From assembly GCA_021229015.1 (NCBI GenBank), contig CM037789.1:34813477-34877476 (forward strand): a stretch of DNA of 64,000 bases, given 5' to 3'. This document shows positions 33,366 to 45,429 of this stretch, piece by piece (position 1 is the stretch's first letter; the number at the start of each line of letters is the position of its first letter). The position numbers and the translations under genes are program-made. The stretch comes from Solen grandis. Its lineage: Eukaryota; Mollusca; Bivalvia; Adapedonta; Solenidae. A model generated the notes under the pieces. The model did no database searches. It was not told the origin of the DNA and saw only the letters and a program-made list of their open reading frames with translations.

Positions 33366-33899
33366 TCATTTTAAGTAAACAGTGGTTTCAGTCATGTGTA
33401 GACAGTGAAACAGTCTCTAATATATAATATACTGCAGGTATTAATAACGTTTGGTATGAAACGAAGCCCATCTGTACATCAAAGAGAAGTTTTCTTTTAT
33501 GAAAGAATAACATCTTCATCAAAGAAACTGTAATTCACTCAGAAAACTTTATTGAATTTCATGAACAAGATTTAAATGTTTCAGTTAGATGTCATTTTAA
33601 TGAACAACGGTGCGTATTTTTTTCCGTACGTATAGAAATATCTTCGACCACTGAAAATCGTTAAAATACTCATTCGGCACTATTTTTCATTTAATCTGCG
33701 CCGAAAAAAAAAAATTACACGGACGCCGAATATCGCATGATACACATGTCAGTCCTGAATACAGTGACTGGGACTCTTCAATTTGTGTTATTTATATTGT
33801 GATCAAGTTTTGTGATGACTAGTCTATAGCAATCAAAGTTCCTATTTATTGTTATAATTGCTTTGATTCCACGGGATAGACTGGTGGCTCAATTTTGTG

Positions 33900-34084
33900 T
33901 CCGGTTAATTTGTATTAGCGACCACCTGTATTAAGCGACCAACCTTCATTTAGTGGTCAGTTTTTTTTATATAACTCAACTAGCATTTTGTTATCTGTTT
34001 AACCTTCATTTCGCGACCATCTATGTTAAGCGGTCACTTTCTCTTATTCCCTTGACTTACCGATTAAGGATAGGTTTGACTGTA
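33900..34084 (+). mobile_element. M2 element, copy 2
   Basis: Internal words 'gtattagcgaccacctgtattaagcgaccaaccttcatttagtggtcag', 'ttaaccttcatttcgcgaccatctatgttaagcggtcactttctcttattccc' and end 'aggtttgactgta' match copy 1 in reverse complement. The left end is worn (CCGGTTAATTTG). Confidence 0.8.
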
Positions 34085-35944
34085 GTTCAACAATCGGTAC
34101 TTTATATTGAAACGGCGCCAAAACACTGATAACACTGCCCTAAACAAAATGGAGAAAACCTGTATAAAGAACATTTTCTTATCAAATCATGGACTTCTTT
34201 TTACTTCCAGAACTGTCATTCATTAAATATGTATGCAATTTGCAAACATTCAAACTTATATAATTGCACATTTTCTCTTCCTTAAAAATCGTTTGTTGTC
34301 TTTTTCCAAACATTTTGCTATATTAGGACCAGGATCGACATCCTTCTTTTATCGCCCCTTGTCTATAACTTAAGGTTTGATGATTTCGTAATTCTGAACT
34401 GAGCCTTTTTTTAGTCTTTGCAGCCACTTCTTGTAATTCCCATTTCTTTCGACTGCCATATTGTCTTACACGGGATATCGAAGCAAATTCTTCATGGTAG
34501 CAAAATTTCGCGAAGAAGACCATAGACTAAGATGAATGCATCATCAAACTAAGAACATTAAAATGATTGCCCTTGACTTTTAATCTCATGAAACATAAAC
34601 ATGTTTGACGCCTTGGCAAGCAGAGCAGACTATAGACCTGGAAGTATATACAACCATTTTTGTGGCATTTTGTAAGTTTTCCATTAGTAAAGATATCAGT
34701 TAGTTTTCATTTTGAAAGTGCGTGCAACTTAAGGTGTGATAATAGTAAAATGCTTAAAATTATAGTTGGGTGTTGACTCATAAATAAAACAAAAGTTTAA
34801 GAATTTATTTTTTGATAACAAAAGAAAAAAGCAATTGTCCAAGAAAATCCTGAATTCTCAATTCACAAAATTTCAAGTCCAGTGACGTACATGCGTTTAT
34901 AGTAGTTAATAATCGTGGATGTGGTGGCATCTCAGGGAAGCGATTTCTTATTTATGATATAAATAGCTGAGCAGCCGTCTCGAGTAGCTGCAAACCGAAA
35001 ACAGGCCTTGCTGACCTTGCTGATTTGCATAATTTCCACGGCAAAGTTAACTGTACCTTTCCGCTCTTAGTGCGTATCCATGCAATGCGATTCTGCACTA
35101 AGGAAACAAGTGGAATATGTTACACAGACGTTTTAATCATTATCGTAAGGGCTTTTAATATGTTATTTTGCACTAGAAACATTTATTGTAAGCGCGAACA
35201 AACTATCCGCGACATTTCTTAATCAGAAAGCAACCCATTTTACACAAATGAAGATCTACTCCTGTAAAAAAAAAAATAGCGCTCCGCATAATAAACTGTA
35301 AAGTAGTCCACATGTAATTTTGCATGACGGCGAGTTAGGTTCCCCCCAGAGCATTTCTTAACTTTGAAATAGAAAGACAAACATTCAAGTATGTATCTTA
35401 AATAATCAAATACCTTGTCAATTTCTACACATCTTCAGCAACAGATAAATGTATACATCAGGTTCACTAGTACTGAAGAAAGGGAATGACCTACTTAGGT
35501 ATGCAACTTATGAATGAAATCAGTTTCATGACCATTATACTCCGGCTTATCATGCAACAAACAGAAGGCGATTTCAACCAACTGGCTCTGTAGGAACTAT
35601 AGTTGCAGGAAAGCGTGTGGAGTTTTTGGCGTCACATGACCTTTGCCTCTATTGCTTAAACGCTGTGTTTAGAATTATAGTTATTTCATATTAATTGCGC
35701 CGCCGTCTCTCAGCGCATTGAGCGTTTTGATTGTATAATGTTATGCTGCTTGTAGGATGTAGGGAGACACAAATATAGGTATTCCAACAGTATACTTCAC
35801 AAGTATCTAAAAATAGATCCCGAGAAAAGGATTTAAATGTAAAACAAATCATATGGCCTGTAATAAATAGTGTATCAGTTAAGACAAAATAATTGAAGCT
35901 TATGCCCCAGACTCTTTCACCATTTAAACACGTGAACGTATAAA
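34085..35944. other. No gene seen
   Basis: AT-rich non-coding sequence. Open frames at 34323-34523 (minus), 35025-35222 and 35691-35969 (minus) show no recognisable domains or splice-bounded exon features. Confidence 0.45.
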
Positions 35945-36570
35945 GAAATACAAGAAAATTTTGACGCATGCGTCAAAGAATCGGACCGAATGACTATTGT
36001 ATTTTCCTTCATTGCGGGAAATTGATTTAATATCCATTTCGAAGCTCTACTCGTACTTGTTAATACATTTGGAACCAAATGTTAAAAAAAATTGCATTTT
36101 GAGTTGGTCCCTGTAAATGACGTTCGTACCTACTGATCTTTGTATCAGCATAATTATAATAGCACTTACTCGAAAATTTAATTTTCTAGAAAGTAATTAA
36201 TAATACGAAAAGTTTAAATAATAATGTGCCATCAAATGTTATTATTATTGTTTGCAGCAGAAAAAGTGTTAGTATAGAAATGGAAAGTACGTGTATACTT
36301 GCTTTTGTTTAAGTACAATATAATACTCCGCGGATAAAACATAAATGTTAGAGCACATGTAATTTTAAAATGTCGAAAAACACAATGACACCTGTCATAA
36401 TCATTATTATAGACAATTTCAAGAAAAGACGAGTGGTAAACCTGTATCTATATATTTATTTTCATTTACAAAATTACAGCATGCAAAGACAGGCACGGAG
36501 AAAAACATAACACTGTTCATCAATTAAGAACCGTATCAGGAATCGTGCCGGCTCTCGCTGGCCCGGAATA
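35945..36570 (+). repeat. Duplicated block D1 (contiguous form)
   Basis: 35950-36110 corresponds to 8430-8610, and 36120-36570 corresponds to 12100-12535, same order and orientation. Thus sequence contiguous here is separated by ~3.5 kb at the other site, where the palindromic-array element and other inserts lie. GACGCATGCGTC near 35962 is a perfect palindrome in place of GACGCAAGCGTC. No gene recognised. Confidence 0.7.
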
Positions 36571-37505
36571 AGTTCTCAGATTGACAACTCAGTACTGTCC
36601 TCATGACGAAGTTTGATGTAAAAATGTGTAAAATGGATATGTAAGTCCTCTTATTGACATCGCTATTCAGTGCTAAAACACGCTTTAAAATCGTGGAATA
36701 TTACCTTCGGAAATAAAAACTACTCAATTTCGTTTTAAATCTTCTCAGAGCACGTTTAAAAAAGGTCCTCAGAAACCCGCCATAAATCAATGTGCATGTA
36801 CACACACGTGTGTGTGTTTCAATTTACACCAGATATGTTTTGCTCCACAGCCCGTATGGAATAAATGTAATCGAATCTTTTAGATTTAAATCAAATAAAA
36901 CTTCCAGTTCACCCTTTAACATAAAGGTCATTTCATCTGTTATTCTCAATGCAGCGCTTAACTTTTATGGCAGATTGCTTCCGAGGATTCTGAAGCTGTT
37001 TTATCACTCATTCCTAATCGAGCCATCTTTAATCATTCTCCGAAAAACCATGTCACCTAGGTTTATACTAAACGAATGCTGTGGTGGCATCATATACAAC
37101 CACATAATGGAAAATAGTCAAACTTCAAAGTTTCAAATTTAAATATTTGAACTAAACGCCAACATTCAACCTATGGTCTTCCCTAGGGTCACATGTAAAC
37201 CCTCGATGACAAGTTTTATTCGCTATCAGATTTGACATTAAACCGCTGGTGGCTTCTTTGCGTGCGTTAATTCGAATAAACTATTCTATGAATAACCTTT
37301 TCAATGACAAATGCCACACGAGACGCTTCAGCAGCTGCCAAAACCATTAAAACAAAGATGTACATGGCAGCCGACACATCATCCATTCATTAAGCTGTCA
37401 GTGATTTTTTTGTGATTTCTATCACCAATAAAAATTAACCCTATTCCCGAATAAAACATTATTTTAGGTGACACAATGAAGCGTGTCACGTGTTTGTTTG
37501 AGTTA
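36571..37505. other. No gene seen; one 116-codon open frame
   Basis: The + frame 36792-37142 starts in a CACACACGTGTGTGTG palindromic repeat and continues without known motifs. No signal, domain or codon pattern supports it, so it is not called. Confidence 0.45.
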
Positions 37506-37509
37506 ACAT

Positions 37510-38130
37510 TTGTCGATGTGGTAAGGTTATGCAATCACCTTGTCTTTGGAGCAGAGATGCCGGAAAGCCCGAGGTTCGATTCCTGATCGCGAGTGTCAGG
37601 ACTGCTTGGCACTATTACAGGATGTGAATGGGCGTGGTGTTCTATCACTTGTTTATGAAAACTCAGGGGCGTAGCCAGCTTTTTCCACTTGTAGGCCCAT
37701 AGAAGGGGTTTCAAGGCTCGGTTGTCCTTTGGTAAAGGAAAGGAAGCAGGGAACAAACAGGGACTAAAAAGAGCAAAATGCGCGCTCCAAAAATTGTCAA
37801 GGGAAAATAAGCAACTAAAACAAACCGTTAAATAGAACCATATTAAACTATGAATTTTGATTCGATTCAAATTTAATTGCACACTGCAAATCATGCATAA
37901 GGCTTGAACCCCTCCCTTTCCAATTTTTTATCGCATTTTTTTGACTTTTGAAAATGTCATTTTCTTGACCAACTTGTAGGCCCGGACCTATAGGGTCTAA
38001 TAGTAGCTACGCCACTGTATGACGTAATGTTGCCAGAAGGTAGTACCATCTCGATTACATTTAGAAAAGTAAAAAAAAAAAGAGGCTGAAATACTGACGG
38101 TGGGACGTTTAACAAATGCTAACACATGCA
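37510..38130 (+). mobile_element. SINE-like element split by a hAT-like insertion
   Basis: The left part has a tRNA-like head ('gatgtggtaaggttatgcaatcacc...cccgaggttcgattcctgatcgcga', B box at ~37570) and the SINE A body words 'gtgtcaggactgcttggc', 'gtgaatgggcgtggtgttctatcacttgtttatg'. The right part, after the insertion, resumes 'gacgtaatgttgccagaag...agaggctgaaatactgacggtgggacgttt' up to ~38110, which matches the family A tail. The interruption is 37664-38017. Confidence 0.75.
37664..38017. mobile_element. Non-autonomous hAT-like element, 354 bp
   Basis: Termini CAGGGGCGTAGCCAGC and, at the right, GTAGCTACGCCACTG form inverted repeats of the CAGTGGCGTAGC type known from hAT elements. The flanks TATGAAAACT and TATGACGT are only a possible worn 8-bp target duplication. 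No transposase; a 119-codon minus frame inside is meaningless. It sits in the middle of a SINE. Confidence 0.8.
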
Positions 38131-39798
38131 AACACATATGGATGTCAAATGTAGAATACATATTTTAGTATATATGCATCCTCGCTTTATTATTACAGGG
38201 TCCTATCTACCAAGTTAACCTATTTTGAATCCTATATACCGTTGGAAATAGTGTCAAGAAGATATGTCTCCTGCAGTTATTCTTTTTTGTATGATTTCTG
38301 GATTGTATTTGTTTTATTTTTTTGATTTATTTTTGTTTATTTTTTTTTTGTTTGCAAAATTACAAAGTTCAATCTCCAAATTGCAATATTACAAAGTTCA
38401 ATCTCCAAATTGTTTGCTGAATTAAGTATACCAAAGTTAATGGTCAATTAAAGCTTTGGTGCAATTTGTTTAAATTTTGTTCAAACAGGTCTACAATTCA
38501 ACATTCAAAGTCGATTTTCTTAGAATGAACTGTTTGGCAGATAGGCCTTTGTAATTATTATGAAATATCTGGCTCGATTTCAGCCAACAATTGGTTATCG
38601 GTGATAGGTGATATTTAACAACTTAGCTTAGTTTGGGTCTTACTTTACGAAATATTTAAGCGAATGACTAAGTTGATATAAATAGTAACCTTATGACCTA
38701 GCAAATATTTGTTATGGAATAAGGTGAGTTTTCTTTTCATCATGGAAACAGGTATAAAAATGATGTCACCCTAAATTTGTGGCCAATCAAAAGCTCTGAA
38801 AATTTGAAATTATTAGCACATTTTTTTAATTTTTATTTTCCCAGTCATCTGTTAATATTTTAATCTTTTACGAAATTACATTTCGTATGTAAAGTTACAA
38901 TAGGAAACATTGTAAATTTCGAAATGAATTAAATATGTCGTAAAAGACATTAAATTCAGGCTGTGAGATATCACTTAACGGACTACATTTTCCATTCTAT
39001 CAAATTTAAAAAAGATAACATTAATTCCAACATTAATTCCATAAAGCAACTCGTTCACAAATGATTAGTGAAAATTAAAAAAAAGTCTACGCTCCCTCGA
39101 TAGTTTTGTTGAAGTCTTTGTTTCCTGACAAATAAAGTCGGAAAGTGTAGGTCACAGAATTTTTTTTTTTTTTTTGGTGGTCGTAAACGCAACTTCGACG
39201 AAATCGGTTTAATTTCAATTTTCGAATACGATAACCCCGTAGGACGTGTTCCGCAAAATGGCGTCTTCTCTAGTTAGTAAGTTAATCCTATAAAGTAAAG
39301 GCATGCGGGAATCTAGAATCTAAATATAGGTTTTTTCAGTCTATATAGTTTCATTACCGTCTGTGACGGTATTATCTGTGATGGAGAAACCACCCATTAG
39401 TTTTTTCGAACACGGTCAGTTGAATTGGGTGAAATTGCGTCTGTAGATGTATACATGGACGCACCTATAGTTAAATAAATAATCATGTCCTTTTTAAATG
39501 ATCATCTGTGAACCAGCTGCTTTAAGACTTGTCTTGTATCTTTATCGTGTTTAAGAGTCTTTTATTTCGCTCATTAAAGTTGGATACACGTTTCATCTTG
39601 GCCATTGGGTATACACTGATTATGCTGTCAATATATTCTATGTATAAAGTTCATAATGTAATAGGTAATCCTTGATCAAATAAATAACACACATCGTATA
39701 AACGTATCCTCATAGCAGTACAGTTAAATCTTTTATATCGTTCATTATGACTTTGATCGCAAATGAATAACAAATTTAACAACAGTTCTATAATAGTT
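38131..39798. other. No gene seen
   Basis: AT-rich. 'attacaaagttcaatctccaaattg' occurs twice in tandem (~38360 and ~38390). A T16 run lies at ~39157. No coding features. Confidence 0.5.
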
Positions 39799-39952
39799 AA
39801 CAGTTGAACCTGTCTCATCTGTATTAAGCGGTCAACCTGTATTTAGCGGCCAGTTTTAATATTACCAAACTATTTCAATTTTTCTTTATGTTTACCTTCG
39901 TTTAGCGGCCTCCTCTGCTAAGCGGTCAGTTTCACTTGTTCCCCTGACTGTA
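39799..39952 (+). mobile_element. M2 element, copy 3 (right end truncated)
   Basis: Begins AACAGTTGAACCTGTC, then 'tgtattaagcggtcaacctgtatttagcggccag', 'aatattaccaaact', 'accttcgtttagcggcctcctctgctaagcggtcagtttc', and ends abruptly CCCCTGACTGTA: the 'accgcttaagacaggttt' part is missing. Confidence 0.8.
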
Positions 39953-40219
39953 TATAAAACCTCGTATTTATTTCGAACACATGACATGACGGTCATATTG
40001 ACAAAAGTGCAATGTCAATGTACGAGACGTGTTGACATTTTTGTTTGAAAATACAGAACTGGGAGCGTACTTATTGGTTTAAGTAAGTTTGGCTTCAAAC
40101 TTATTTACTAAGTTAAGTCTCATTTTCTTTTCCCAGACTGGTTTATGAAATCTGACACTGGTAAAAACGTAGGTCATCGTGAAACATTGAACCGGTTTCG
40201 GGGCAGTTTATTTAGTTAT

Positions 40220-40222
<3 letters not shown>

Positions 40223-40250
<28 letters not shown>

Positions 40251-40423
40251 CGAAAATAGTTTCAGTCAAGAGAAGAAGTGTATTTGACCGCATAACAGAG
40301 GTTGTCGCAAAATGAAGGTTAAACCTATACATGTAACAAAATGCTAGTTTGGTGATATTAAATTGACCGCTAAAGTCAGGCTGATCGCTTATACAGGTGA
40401 CCGCTAATACAGGTTCAACTGTA
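40223..40423 (-). mobile_element. Poly-A run followed by M2 element, copy 4
   Basis: An A28 run (40223-40250) precedes 40258-40423, which reads 'ttcagtcaagagaagaagtgtatttgaccgcataacagaggttgtcgc', 'caaaatgctagtttggtgatatt', 'gatcgcttatacaggtgaccgctaatacaggttcaactgta': orientation opposite to copy 3, which lies only 300 bases away. The left end is worn. Confidence 0.8.
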
Positions 40424-41509
40424 TTTATGCAATTGCACTTGTTACAAATGAGATGTAATGGCTCACTCTAGGATTTATGGGGAAAAATAAAGTGAAAAAA
40501 GAGATAAACCATTGCAAGAAAGCTTGTCCGGCCATTTAAAATAATTGGATTTGCAGATACCATTAAATCGTTCTATATTGATTTGAAAAAAGATATGTGA
40601 TTCTTTTTATTTGGATAATATTATGTAACTTGTATTTAAATGGCGTCGACCTCCGGTAGAAATGTTCATCGCCAACGGATCTTGATGGAGAAAGATCGAC
40701 CCCAGCTTTGGCTAAAAGAATAAAAAAAGGCGAAATCTAACTTAGGAAATATAGAAAAATGTGTACGATATAATGTAAACAGCAGTGTCTCTTTCGACTT
40801 AAAACAATGTTTAGGTTTTTATTTATTTAATTAATTTACTTATTTACTTATTTATTTATTTATTTATTTATTTATTCGTGTGTGCCGTCAAAATCCATTG
40901 CAGTTACAAATGTATCTTCCGAAAACACTACCATATATTGAGGATAATTACTCGTTATTTTATTTTTTATTTATTATCTGTTTTACAGGAAGATTAATCT
41001 TGAACTTCATGAATTGTAATTGCACGAGTGGATTAACAGCGGGTTAGAATACAATCTTTGGAAATTCACGTGGTGAAATTATAAAATATAGCAGTGAAAT
41101 TGTATCTCTCTCCCCTCCCCCCTCTCTCTTTCTCTCTGACGCTACTGAATTGAAGTCAGATAATCATATTATATACCCGGCTTTGTGAACGCAATATTAA
41201 AAAGATGGGACCGATTCTCGGTAAGACAACGATGACGTGATCTATTCTCCAACAGTGTATGGTATTATTCATCTTTATCAAAATTTCTCAATTTTTTACC
41301 TCAGAGACCGGAATTAGACATATGATAGTCGAAAACCAACGGTGTATATTCCGTTATCACTACTCATATCCATCGCTAAGTGTCAAAACGGTATTCTATG
41401 TACACTGACGCTCCGATCGTTTCCATGATTACAGTTACCATGGTTGATGATAAAACTCTTGTCTCAGTTCCTCTATGAAATGGGTACTCTAGAGCTGTTC
41501 CGAATGCCC
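40424..41509. repeat. No gene; (TTTA)n and CT-rich tracts
   Basis: An ATTT/TTAC run (about 40818-40876) and a CTCTCTCC tract (~41105-41138) are the only features seen. Confidence 0.6.
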
Positions 41510-41785
41510 ATCATAGTATGTTGTTGTTGTATTGGGGTTTACCGTCGCTGCGATAGTATTTCAATCATATAGCGACGTCCAGCTAATTACAAGTGGAGGA
41601 AGACCCCGAATGCACAGAAACATCCGAGTTGAACCACCGACCTACCGCAAGCCAGCTGGAAGGCTTCCTCACATGAAAAATCCGAAGTCCCTACCGGGAT
41701 TCGAACCCACAGCGGTGAGGGGCTGAGATATTTGTAGTCCACGACTGTAACCGCTCGGCCACGGCGGCCCCTCTATCATAGTATG
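41510..41785 (-). mobile_element. SINE family B with 11-bp target-site duplication, copy 2
   Basis: ATCATAGTATG occurs immediately left (41510-41520) and right (41775-41785) of the SINE, a clean target duplication. On the minus strand the element runs from the tRNA-like head (GTGGCCGAGCGGTTACAG A box; GTGGGTTCGAATCCCG B box) to a tail of CAACAACAACAA at 41521-41531. Open frames on both strands here are artefacts. Confidence 0.95.
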
Positions 41786-42459
41786 ACCATATAATAGATT
41801 GATCCAAACTTAATACTAAGATTGGAAGGCTTTGACTAGGCCAGATAAAACGCAATGGTTTGCTGTCCAACTGCCTCAAGATTTTTTCATTTCTTAATCG
41901 AAAACCATAAACCATCTCTGAACGGCTATTCATATGTGATTTAAACAAATACCGCTTGGAGTGAATAGCAGGACGCTGCTACATTTAGGTCTGCGACAAT
42001 TTGATCGAAAATGCCTGGTCTCCTTTATTCAATTTGCTATCCGAGTGACACAAGATATTGCAATAGTGGTGTCTTTGGGAGACGCTGTCAGTGAACAAGT
42101 TCATCAATACTCGCTTGAATCAACTTCTCAGTAGACTCACAGAAGGCAAAAAAACCCCACGAAAAACGTAATATGTTGTTACCGGGTGAACCTCAGTAGA
42201 CGGCAACAATATTTTATTTATCTGACTTAGTTGTCTTCAAGCTTAACTTAGTAATGGAACATCAAAACATCATCCCTCTTTGGGGATGAGTCTAAGTAAT
42301 CAAAACATTACTGTTTCTTTAAACTTAAACGAACGTTTTTCCCCTGTCAAAAGGTCAAATTGACATGGAATCAGATGTCGTTTGTATCATTTTGTTCCCA
42401 AAGTTTCTAAAAGACAGGTAGAATGTTTGATACACATTGGCTCCATATAGTTATGCAAA
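41786..42459. other. No gene seen
   Basis: Unremarkable non-coding sequence; 'cctctgt' words only. No supported ORF. Confidence 0.5.
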
Positions 42460-42640
42460 TACAGTTGAACCCGTATTAGCGGCCTCCTGTACTTAGCGGT
42501 CAACCTGTTTTAGCGGTCATTTTTAATATTACCAAACCAACATTTTGGTATTATATATTATAAACTTCATTTAGCGGTCGTCTCTGTCAAGCGGCCACTT
42601 TCTCTTGTTCTAGTGACTGACCGTTTAAGGCAGGATTACC
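42460..42640 (+). mobile_element. M2 element, copy 5
   Basis: Starts TACAGTTGAACCCGTATTAG, with 'cttagcggtcaacctgttttagcggtc', 'aatattaccaaaccaacattttg', 'cttcatttagcggtcgtctctgtcaagcggccactttctcttgtt' and a worn right end 'gaccgtttaaggcaggattacctg'. Confidence 0.85.
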
Positions 42641-42739
42641 TGATTCCAGTTGTGTCGGAGGAAATTGAAGTGATATTCTTAGACACGAACACCTAAAACG
42701 GATGCCAACCCTTGTCTTTTTTTCACTGTAGCAAAAAAA

Positions 42740-42940
42740 GGGGGGGGGGGGGTAGATAAATTTGGTCAAAATGGATCTAAAAGTTATGACCCTTGATGAA
42801 AATGAAGCCCTTGTGATAGTGAACAAATATGTTAAGTTTGAAGACAGTTGTGGTGGTAGTTAAGAAGTAATAACCACAGTTAAAATTTTACACGCCGACT
42901 TCACTGCCAACGAAGACGACACCAGAGTGATCACACTAGC
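42740..42940 (+). repeat. G13 run and dispersed repeat R3, copy 2
   Basis: A run of 13 G (42740-42752), then 'aaatttggtcaaaatggatctaaaagttatgacccttgatg...cccttgtgatagtgaacaaatatgttaag' as in the copy at 27.7 kb, ending in a GACGAAGACGACACC-type end. Confidence 0.75.
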
Positions 42941-42944
42941 TTAT

Positions 42945-43356
42945 TTTTCGGCCGTTAGGCCGTTTATTTTCACCCTGACTTCCCGTGAGGCATACAGCAA
43001 TGAAGAGGAATAAAATTAGGCTTTCCATTGGTTACTATATACTTTGCTAAATTTCCATTGGTCATTGTAAAATTAGTCAAAAGAAAAGACAGGAGTTGCG
43101 GAAACGAGTTCTTAAGATCTCTGTTTGTTTTTAAAGTTGACGTTTTCTCCCCCTGCGAACGATTTGTCCCGAATAGTAAGACACTGCACCTTTTCAATGT
43201 AAACTGAAAAAGTAGAACGCTAAAAAAAATGGAAAACACATAGATTTCAGAATTGATTGTTCGACCCTGACAGATCCTATATTCAACAAAAACGTAACAT
43301 CCGGTTTCGTTTTGTAGCCCGCGAAACGAAGTCTAATGCGCACATGTTTTAAGGAA
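42945..43356 (+). repeat. Segmental repeat S1, copy 1 (partner 48902-49313)
   Basis: Starts with the perfect palindrome CGGCCGTTAGGCCG-like word (CGGCC GTTA GGCCG) and continues for ~410 bases at high identity with 48902-49313, including 'caggagttgcggaaacgagttcttaagatctctgtttg' and 'aacgtaacatccggtttcgttttgtagcccgcgaaac'. In this copy the sequence after TTTTAAGG diverges for 666 bases before identity resumes at 44023. Minus-strand open frames here are not supported as genes. Confidence 0.9.
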
Positions 43357-44022
43357 TTAAAGTTAACCAGAAAGTCTACTCTTCATTGTTATACTTCCCA
43401 TTGTTAGTATACCACTAATTGTAATATATAGGCTATATCTGATTCTCGTTTCATTATACATCTCATACCTCCATCCAAAGTCATGACAGCTAGTTGTGAA
43501 TGGTCCATGTTCCAGATCATTCAAACTCCATTGCAGGGGTTATCTCCCCTTACAGTTGCCATCACAAGATTTTTAACTAGATTTGGTTATTTTTAGCTCA
43601 CCTCAGCAAAAGGTGAGTTCATGTGATCGGCCTCCGTCCGTCTTCTGGCGTTCGTCAACATTTGATTCAAACAACATCCCCTTCTTAACCACTTGACCAA
43701 TTTTGATGAAACATTACAGGGATGTTATTTAAAAAAGTTGTTGTTTTATTTTATTTTGATGTTATTTTCAAAGTTGTTCAAAGAATTGAATTCCATGTTG
43801 AATTCTGGTTGCCATAGCAACAGAGATGAAAAACTTTAAAAAAAACTTCTCAAAATCTAATGGCCAGATTTTCAAAATAATTTTGCACATATCTTCCTTG
43901 GGTGTGTGTCTACAATAATTATTCAAACTGCTTTGATCCGTGAAAAAAAAATGAAGTTAAGGGCGGTATTTTAAAAATCTACTGGCTAAATTTCAAAATA
44001 TTTTGGCATAAATGTTCCTTGT
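43357..44022 (+). repeat. Dispersed 'TTTAGCTCACCT' repeat region, absent from the second copy
   Basis: Contains TTTTTAGCTCACCTCAGCAA followed by AAGGTGAGTT (43591-43618), a small inverted pair, and text such as 'cttcttaaccacttgaccaattttgatgaaacattacagg' typical of mollusc short dispersed repeats. The homologous junction at 49313/49316 is continuous, so this part was inserted here or deleted there. Confidence 0.75.
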
Positions 44023-44205
44023 GTAAGAGTCTACCAAGATTGTACAAATTATTTGGATCCGTGGTATTTCAAAGAGCTGCACTGATACAGGAATTACACA
44101 ACTATTAAACCAACAACAAAATCTATTACATGTTAAACCATTCAGACAGTAATCATGAAGCTGGTTACCACGCCTGAGTATCTTTTCTAAAGATATTTCT
44201 TGTTT
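44023..44205 (+). repeat. Segmental repeat S1, distal part, copy 1
   Basis: 'gtctaccaagattgtacaaattatttggatccgtggtatttcaaagagctgcact' to 'ggttaccacg..gagtatctttt' matches 49318-49500 at high identity. Confidence 0.9.
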
Positions 44206-44870
44206 TTTCTATAAAAAAACAAACAAAAACAAAAACAAAAAAAACAAGTCAGTTTTTTGTATGGATGCAAGGTCACGTACTTTGGTTACACATATACACA
44301 ATCAGTCTGTACTTAAAACTATCATCGAAATGACCCTGTTCAAAGTCACATACGCTGGCGCCAAATTCCTGACTATTCCAAAATAATGCATCTTCAAATC
44401 CGCTTGGACATCTTCCATATTTCACCCAAAATGTTCCGTTGCAAAATCAACTCTTTCTTTCAAATTATTATTAATATGTCTGACCAAAATGTGCACACGA
44501 TCATTTATAACTATTTAGATGATTCTAAAATCTGTGAACAAGGGGTGTTAAAAATGCCCTGCTTCATTGATTTCAGTTACTGCCAGCCCTCGTCGACTTA
44601 TCTAATGAACTATCTATTAATAATTCACGAGAAAGTATATCCCACGGCTAGCATTATTAATATATGTCGTTATTTGTGATCATGAACATTTTTTTACTTA
44701 TTATAACAATATATAATTTAACACAAGTGTTCTTAGGGTATTTGCTCAAGGCCAAGGTCACAGGTTCTGCTTACGCTAAAAGATTGTCTAGCATAATGCT
44801 GGCACTGTTTGAGAATCTTATTTCTAATTATGTATGGTACATTTTACATTATTTATGATAGTTTTGAAGC
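44206..44870. other. No gene confirmed; 97-codon open frame
   Basis: 44386-44679 is an open frame (MHLQIRLDIFHISPKMFRCK...) without recognisable domain, signal peptide or splice context. 'gctcaaggccaaggtcacagg' (~44745) resembles dispersed-repeat motifs. Confidence 0.4.
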
Positions 44871-45290
44871 AATACGTATTACTTTTAACGACAAAAACAT
44901 CACATTAAACGATATATGCAGTACATTTAACGACAAAAACAGCACATTTAACGACATATGCAGTACATTTAACGATATATGCAGTACATTTAACGATATA
45001 TGCAGTGCATTTCACTACATATACAGTACATTTAACGACAAAAACATCACATTTAACGACATATGCAGTACGTTTAACAACAAAAAGAGCACATTTAACA
45101 ACATATGCAGTACATTTAACGATACATGCAGTGATTTAACGATATATGCAATACATTTAACGACATATGCAGTACATTTAACGATAAAAGCAGTTTATTT
45201 TACGACATATGAAGCACATTTGATGACATGTGAGGTACACTTATCGATATATGCAAAACATATAAAGACAGATGCAGTACATGTGCTATA
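44871..45290 (+). repeat. 21-bp minisatellite (about 19 units)
   Basis: The unit is ACATTTAACGATATATGCAGT with variants (GACAAAAACATC, GACATATGCAGT). Because 21 is a multiple of three, one + frame (within 44809-45390) reads (TFNDICS)n for about 14 units before a one-base deletion near 45132 shifts it to HLTTYAV-type repeats. Divergence rises to the right. No evidence of a real protein; listed as a repeat. Confidence 0.93.
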
Positions 45291-45429
45291 TGGGGACACA
45301 GGGGCTCGAGGTTGCATTGTACGAATTATATCGTATAACATGGTAACCTTAAATTGGAGGGGGGGGGGATGTTTTCGGCTATTTTTTTAACATCGCATTT
45401 TCGTGTAATTTCCGCATTTACGTTTGATA

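Noticed and set aside
36792..37142. 116-codon + frame
   Set aside because: Starts in a CACACACGTGTGTGTG repeat and shows no recognisable motif.
37535..37894. 119-codon minus frame
   Set aside because: Lies across SINE head and hAT-like element; no protein family recognised.
44386..44679. 97-codon + frame (MHLQIRLDIFHIS...)
   Set aside because: No domain, signal peptide, splice signals or conservation visible; AT-rich chance frame is as likely.
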